Shown piece by piece: positions 60,858-64,000 of a stretch of DNA of 64,000 nucleotides. The stretch is from the NCBI GenBank assembly GCA_948146395.1, contig OX411560.1, forward strand, positions 620,001-684,000, in the 5' to 3' direction. Source of the stretch: Fragum whitleyi (lineage: Eukaryota > Mollusca > Bivalvia > Cardiida > Cardiidae). A program made the translations under genes and the position numbers. The notes under the pieces are model-generated. The model was not told the origin of the DNA. It worked only from the letters and a program-made list of their open reading frames with translations, and searched no databases. Positions within the stretch are counted from its first letter, which is position 1. Each line of letters opens with the position of its first letter.

Positions 60858-63036
60858 CTACCTCCGGTTTTACAGTCTACAGGTATATTGTCAAGGTACC
60901 ACATAGGCGCACAACCATTACAAGAATATGGCCTGAAAATATATGAAAATAGAGAAAGAAAGGCATTATGTAGAGGTAAATAGGGCAAGCTTACACGAAA
61001 AGTTAAAGTCTCTAGGCCATTAGATTAAGGAGGAGACGATTTTAGAAGACGTCTTAGAAGTGTAGTTCAGAGCCCAAGGTTATAAAACTTTTCTCAGGCT
61101 CAGGCTCAATTTTCTCAAATTTTAAATTTTAGATTAAAATAAATGTATGAAAATAAAAGATAATGTTAATAAGTTGTTATTTATAATATCATCTTTTATG
61201 TTTATACATTTGAATGAGTAATGAAACAGAATTACGGCTTTGATCTCAAACTGAAATTTGAGAAAATTGAGCCTGAGCCTGAGAACAGTTTTATAATCTC
61301 GGGCCCAGATGCCATGAAAATCGAGTTATTCGCGAATTTTAATATTTGTCCACAGACCGACGGAGGGACGGGCTACTGACAATCATCGATCCAATAGGTC
61401 ACCAGTCTTGCGTTCAGGATGACAACACGGTGCAAACAGATCGCCAATTTTATCCCGCTTTTCACGCAACTGCACGTGAAAAGCGGTATATAAATAGCGA
61501 ACTGCTCGTACTATTTACTCTTCCTTACGCAGGGTTGTTTAGCTATAAAAGCCAAAAAGAAATAGTTCGAAAGCCAAAACAAGCAATTTCTTGTACAACA
61601 AAAACATAATGATACATCTTTACACGCTGCAATTAACACAGGCATTCGTCTTGACACGTGATGAAACTTTGTAATTTATGGTCTCATAAATTATGACTTG
61701 AACTTACTTTATAACAATAATGTCGAAAACAATTAACGTTACCAAATCGGTTGTTTTCTTTTTATAAATCTTTTTGGCGACAGAATATCGTGGCTATGAC
61801 ATTCTTGACTGAGCACCAACGGTGTGCTACATAACGTGAAAAATTAAACCATTGTGATATTTTCAAAGGCCTGAGAGTACCGATATTCGCTAGCTATATA
61901 CATCAGTAGTCTTTGCTTTGACCATAGGCGAGCTAACGTCTATAATTTTACCTAGGCCGATCAGTCAGCACTTCAAGGCAATATCTGGCGGTTCGCTTCA
62001 AGGGTCTTCTCGTTAAAAGAACCGACTTTCTTTTAATACTTTATTATATATGATATGGCATAATTGGAGTAAACATGAGAAACATCGGCATCTATAAATT
62101 GGCGGTTTACGATGTGTCTTTAGTTTAAAGTGGATGGGTAATGATAATTCAAACATGAACTCAAGTTTAAGTTTAAAACCCTTACTTAAACTCTATTGGT
62201 TGAGTTTGAAGCTCTCGTGAATACATATGTTTGTTATTGCTAATTGATAACGAATTGAATTTTGATCTAGAGTATTTCCAATTATATTATCTCTCTTCTT
62301 TACTATTTTTATTTTGTTTGTTTGCTTTATATCGAACCAATTTCGGGGGTTTTCACAACAAGTCTATAAATAACCTTAAGTATCAATTTGAGTATATTTT
62401 CTGCATAGCTTATTTCAAGCTTTTGTCCCCCCCCCCCTTTTTTTCGTTTTTTTTTTCTTTTTTTTTCTTTTTTTTTCTAAGGCAAAGTTTTAAAAAAGTT
62501 ATGTTCCTCTCTGAATGAAATTAAAGCAACATTTATCTTCAAAAAGAAATAATGTTTCAAACTATCTTTAGATGGACTGAAATAGAGATTGAAGCCTGTG
62601 TACTCATCTACTTCTAAAAGATATCACGAGATTGTGAATTATATTTCTGTAATTAAATGATTTGGCATAGTTGTAACACACCGTGGCCAAACGTATAATT
62701 TCAATTTACTTAAGTGACAAAATACAGTTCAAATATAGAGATAGAGTTAGCTATCTTGCTTATATTTTTAGTTAGTTTGTTTGTTTGAGTGGGTTTTACG
62801 CCACTTTCAACAATTTCGCAGTTATATCGCGGCGGCCGGAGCATATTTTTAGTTAGTATCACGTATAACAAAAATATCGAATTATGAAGCAAACGCCTGT
62901 GGTATTTACCTACAAACAGCATTGGGTACGGCCCCACATTTATGGCCTATACACACTTCTATAGAACACGGAACCACTTGACAGTCTCCAACAATTGTCT
63001 CTGGATTAACGACAGTATCTATGGGTAACACAGCAC
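51172..63036 (-). CDS. Cysteine-rich modular extracellular protein with Pro/Gln-rich tail, 3' part (eight exons in window)
   Basis: Exons in order are 63036-62910, 60932-60862, 60349-60178, 58345-58275, 57510-57426, 56022-55946, 53637-53550 and 52621-51172. They join in frame into 712 residues plus a missing N-terminus. Two exon types alternate. Type I (phase 1 in, 2 out) ends in a pattern like C-x-DPC-x(5-8)-C-P-x-x-x-A-x-CR. Type II (phase 2 in, 1 out) reads like x-x-CG-x-C-x-x-x-WYVD-x-x-x-VDC. One I plus one II forms a cysteine-rich unit of about 50-80 residues. Four units are present, the last fused to a basic linker and a low-cysteine tail of about 450 residues. Similar patterns occur in invertebrate extracellular and biomineral matrix proteins, as far as I recall; I do not know a family name. 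Secretion is inferred because the signal peptide would lie outside the window. Function is unknown. Confidence 0.8.
52850..52888 (+). repeat. T-rich homopolymer tract
   Basis: A run of T with one G (A-run on the gene strand) in the last intron of the cysteine-rich gene, followed by a short inverted block (gcccgatagggcaacc / gagtgggcaatat). The lysine-rich ORFs over it are artefacts. Confidence 0.85.
53369..53534. mobile_element. MITE family E copy 3
   Basis: TTAA-aggtagttgaaccgtaa at the left and ttacggatccactacc-TTAA at the right. The inner inverted pair is ccgaggtttcc / ggaaacctcgg. TTAA is intact at both ends. It abuts the donor of the exon at 53550-53637. Confidence 0.88.
53550..53637 (-). 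CDS. Cysteine-rich gene, type I exon (unit 4)
   Basis: 88 bp, acceptor ttatgttttcag, donor TGCAG|gtcagt. It encodes CPTGTDPLTCPFFTC and ends NTRLMCR. A family E MITE ends 15 bp from the donor. Confidence 0.82.
53638..55065. other. Intron sequence without recognised features
   Basis: AT-rich. Small ORFs (for example 54115-54360, +) lack motif or splice support. Confidence 0.4.
55066..55362 (+). repeat. Tandem repeat, three units of 98 bp
   Basis: The phrase ggggaagaattaacctttcg recurs at 55084, 55182 and 55280, the last with one change. Each unit includes tttacgaataagtcgt and acaatacatgg. Confidence 0.93.
55497..55927 (-). mobile_element. Foldback MITE, family A copy 12
   Basis: Starts aacattgtaaaattgacac and ends tttcacgatgttcttaactg, with the central inverted pair gctaattgtgatc / gaacaaaattaccga. 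It ends about 18 bp from the donor of exon 55946-56022. Confidence 0.85.
55946..56022 (-). CDS. Cysteine-rich gene, type II exon (unit 3), tightly flanked by two repeats
   Basis: 77 bp, acceptor ctcttatttacag, donor CGAAAG|gtatag. It encodes ASQCGTCEAKFYVDGNEIDC. Family A copy 12 ends about 18 bp beyond the donor, and family B copy 4 begins about 8 bp beyond the acceptor. Confidence 0.82.
56030..56815 (+). mobile_element. Foldback element, family B copy 4, split by a nested family C copy
   Basis: Left agaggatattcgttcg, right ataaaccaccaaaaagcatt. The family C insertion at 56316-56747 interrupts the sequence gcttttgcggtgag seen uninterrupted in other B copies. The left end lies about 8 bp from the acceptor of exon 55946-56022. 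Confidence 0.85.
56316..56747. mobile_element. Foldback element, family C copy 2, nested in family B, with a 9-bp target duplication
   Basis: Begins cgttcggaacatcactcggc and ends gccaagtggtgttccgaatg. The centre is a near-perfect palindrome around ttaatttttgagaatgac. Flanking gcttttgcg (56307-56315) and gctttttcg (56748-56756) are a 9-bp duplication with one mismatch, judged against uninterrupted B copies. A 9-bp duplication and long arms suggest a Mutator-like foldback (inference). Confidence 0.85.
56932..57086. mobile_element. MITE family E copy 4
   Basis: TTAA-ggtagtgaacccataatg and tacggttctactacc, with the inner inverted pair ccgaggtttcctaatg / taagaaacctcgg. The right TTAA has drifted to CTAA. 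Confidence 0.8.
57426..57510 (-). CDS. Cysteine-rich gene, type I exon (unit 3)
   Basis: 85 bp, acceptor gttatatttcag, donor TGCAG|gtaacg. It encodes CPPNVPVVKCVDDPC and ends CPTAECR. This is the clearest DPC-containing module. Confidence 0.82.
57596..57750. mobile_element. Short foldback element, ends GAGGTGCGTTTTTTAG
   Basis: gaggtgcgttttttaggatt at the left and aatctaaaaaacgcacctc at the right, 155 bp, with an AT-rich inner stem (cttaagattttta / aaaatcttaagat). It is the only copy in the window. Confidence 0.85.
58275..58345 (-). CDS. Cysteine-rich gene, type II exon (unit 2)
   Basis: 71 bp, the same length as the exon at 60862-60932. It encodes ADGCGKCKPTWYVD and then NKLVDCLSD. Acceptor cgttaacag, donor GACC|gtaagt. 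Confidence 0.82.
58405..58782 (-). mobile_element. Foldback element, family B copy 5
   Basis: cttgataaactcaccgcaaa ... acgattatcctctat. The left end is diverged. A short unrelated piece (cacaacattgcatggtgtac) replaces part of the central hairpin. Confidence 0.8.
59520..59655. repeat. Inverted repeat, arms ggtttcttgccggggtat / atataccaaggcaagaaac
   Basis: About 135 bp foldback with an inner pair attcccg / cgggaataa. It may be a small MITE. Intronic in the cysteine-rich gene. Confidence 0.65.
60178..60349 (-). CDS. Cysteine-rich gene, type I exon (unit 2)
   Basis: 172 bp, acceptor ttttatttcag and donor TGCAG|gtatat. A proline-rich lead (DRPLPLVTPINGNVFP) precedes CKPGQSYVQCPQSVCDG and ends NHPNAICR. 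Confidence 0.82.
60767..60857 (+). repeat. (AAT)n microsatellite
   Basis: About 30 ATA/AAT repeats ending just 5 bp from the donor of exon 60862-60932. The poly-Leu ORF across it is an artefact. Confidence 0.95.
60862..60932 (-). CDS. Cysteine-rich gene, type II exon (unit 1)
   Basis: 71 bp, acceptor attttcag and donor CCGGAG|gtagat. It encodes PYSCNGCAPMWYLD and then NIPVDCKTG. The (AAT)n array begins about 5 bp into the following intron. Confidence 0.8.
61062..61313. mobile_element. Foldback element with CAGGCTCAGGCTCAATTTTC arms
   Basis: ctcaggctcaggctcaattt at the left and aaattgagcctgagcctgag at the right, extended outward by gcccaaggttataaaac and gttttataatctcgggc. The middle is AT-rich. 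Single copy here. Confidence 0.85.
62765..62835 (+). mobile_element. Fragment of a mollusc dispersed repeat (gtttgtttgttt...ttttacgcc)
   Basis: gtttgtttgtttgagtgggt, then ttttacgccactttcaacaa, then atatcgcggcggcc resembles a SINE-like repeat widespread in gastropods and bivalves (from memory, not searched). The element end at about 12945-12990 shares ccactttcaac. Confidence 0.5.
62910..63036 (-). CDS. Cysteine-rich gene, type I exon (unit 1)
   Basis: Acceptor attgtcaatag and donor TGTAG|gtaaat. It encodes VVPCSIEVCIGHKCG and ends AVPNAVCR, with phases 1 and 2. It is the most upstream exon found. Its own upstream exons should lie right of the window or between here and 64000. Confidence 0.75.
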
Positions 63037-63405
63037 CTATTGACAATAATACGAAAATGTATAATCATTGGATATTGGCATGGTATGGCGGAGTCTAAGC
63101 AACGACCTTTTTCTGAGATTCAGGTAAAGAAGTTATTTCAAATATAAAAACATAACTGTTTTGTCAATATCTTTAAATACATTTAATAGCTCCTGCTAAA
63201 ACGTTAATCCTCTTGGTTTAAGACGCACCAGTGATGGTTTATGAAAAAGACTTTCGGTAGAATTCAATATATACTGTATATATGTACTGAAATGTAAATG
63301 TCATGATGAAGTCAAACTTTGTTAGGTCGAAAAAAATACAATGAAGCAAATATACATGTTTTTATACAGGAAAATAGTGATTGAAAGGAATAAGTAGATT
63401 AAGAA

Positions 63406-63750
63406 TTAGTTAAGAACTTTGTGAAATTGACAAGATGAATGATTTTGGAATGAAATTAAATGAGTGTTTGGAGCGAGTTTTGAGTGAAATTCAAGGAAAG
63501 TAATCCAATATTGCTAATTTTTTTCAATACCTCCCTTTAATAAAATATACGTACTTTTCGAAGAATTATTTGATTGATTTGATTTGAATATAAATTCTTT
63601 TGAACGATTTCGAAATGTTTTCAAATGATTATGGAGCGTTTTTGATCGATTTGAGTGAATGTTTAGTATGAATGAATGGAGCAATGAGTGAGAGTTTTAG
63701 AATAACTTTGATCGGAATGAGTGTCGATTTCACGATGTATTTAACTGTAC
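63406..63750 (+). mobile_element. Foldback MITE, family A copy 13
   Basis: agttaagaactttgtgaaat at the left and cacgatgtatttaactgta at the right. The central hairpin is partly deleted. Confidence 0.82.
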
Positions 63751-64000
63751 ACATGCACAGGTAAGCGACCCGAGACGTAATATATAACCACGTGCCGAAT
63801 TGTACATTACATACAACTTATGGTAAAGTCTCGTGGCCCTCACTTGTCTAAGTAATCGAAGTTCTGATAATCAAATTCACATTTTTCTAATTCAGATAAA
63901 TAACATACAAATTTTATCCTGTTTCAAGCTATGAATATTGCCTGATGAAAGGGGGTATGATAAACTTGTTGATATCAGGTCATTTGATCACGTGACAGCT

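Noticed and set aside
60761..60988. Poly-leucine ORF on the - strand
   Set aside because: Formed by joining a real 71-bp exon to the adjacent (AAT)n microsatellite. Splicing at GGAG|gtagat ends the exon before the repeat.

Overview
The window is eukaryotic, AT-rich DNA, most likely from a bivalve or related mollusc. The grounds are spliced genes with GT-AG introns, a secreted beta-lactamase-family protein of the type found in oyster shell matrix (Gigasin-6-like), a large STAND NTPase/ankyrin exon of a kind expanded in molluscs, and several repeat types I associate with mollusc genomes. The phylum is inference; I cannot name the species.

Three protein-coding genes can be supported. (1) On the + strand, 3020-7566 is one long 3'-terminal exon encoding a STAND P-loop NTPase with ankyrin repeats (TANC/ANKRD50-like); its upstream exon was not found. 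(2) On the - strand, a complete six-exon gene lies between 39138 and 23384. It encodes a secreted serine beta-lactamase-like protein of about 551 residues. I rebuilt it from splice signals and matching phases, including a 147-bp exon (37785-37931) with no long ORF of its own. (3) On the - strand from the right edge down to 51172, eight exons form the 3' part of a gene for a cysteine-rich modular extracellular protein. It has alternating phase 1-2 and 2-1 cassette exons and a long Pro/Gln/Ala-rich C-terminal tail. Its 5' end is outside the window.

Most of the rest is repeats. A foldback family (here A, ends resembling TACAGTTAAGAAC) occurs at least 14 times from 17.9 kb to 63.7 kb. Families B, C, D, E, F, G, H, O and S have one to five copies each. 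Some are nested: E, F and one insertion inside an A copy sit at TTAA sites, and a C copy inside a B copy has a 9-bp target duplication. A LINE 3' fragment (YADD motif, one stop) runs into a 1-kb TATC microsatellite at 15.5-16.5 kb. A tRNA-like sequence and a tRNA-derived SINE lie in intron 4 of gene 2.

Layout: 1-3 kb, no recognised gene; 3-7.6 kb, STAND/ankyrin exon; 7.6-23 kb, repeat-dominated; 23.4-39.1 kb, beta-lactamase-like gene with repeat-filled introns; 39.1-51 kb, repeats and no recognised gene; 51.2-64 kb, cysteine-rich gene whose small exons sit very close to repeat elements. Genes 2 and 3 share a strand. Gene 2 encodes an extracellular protein by its signal peptide, and gene 3 probably does by composition. 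A joint role in an extracellular or shell matrix is possible but is inference.
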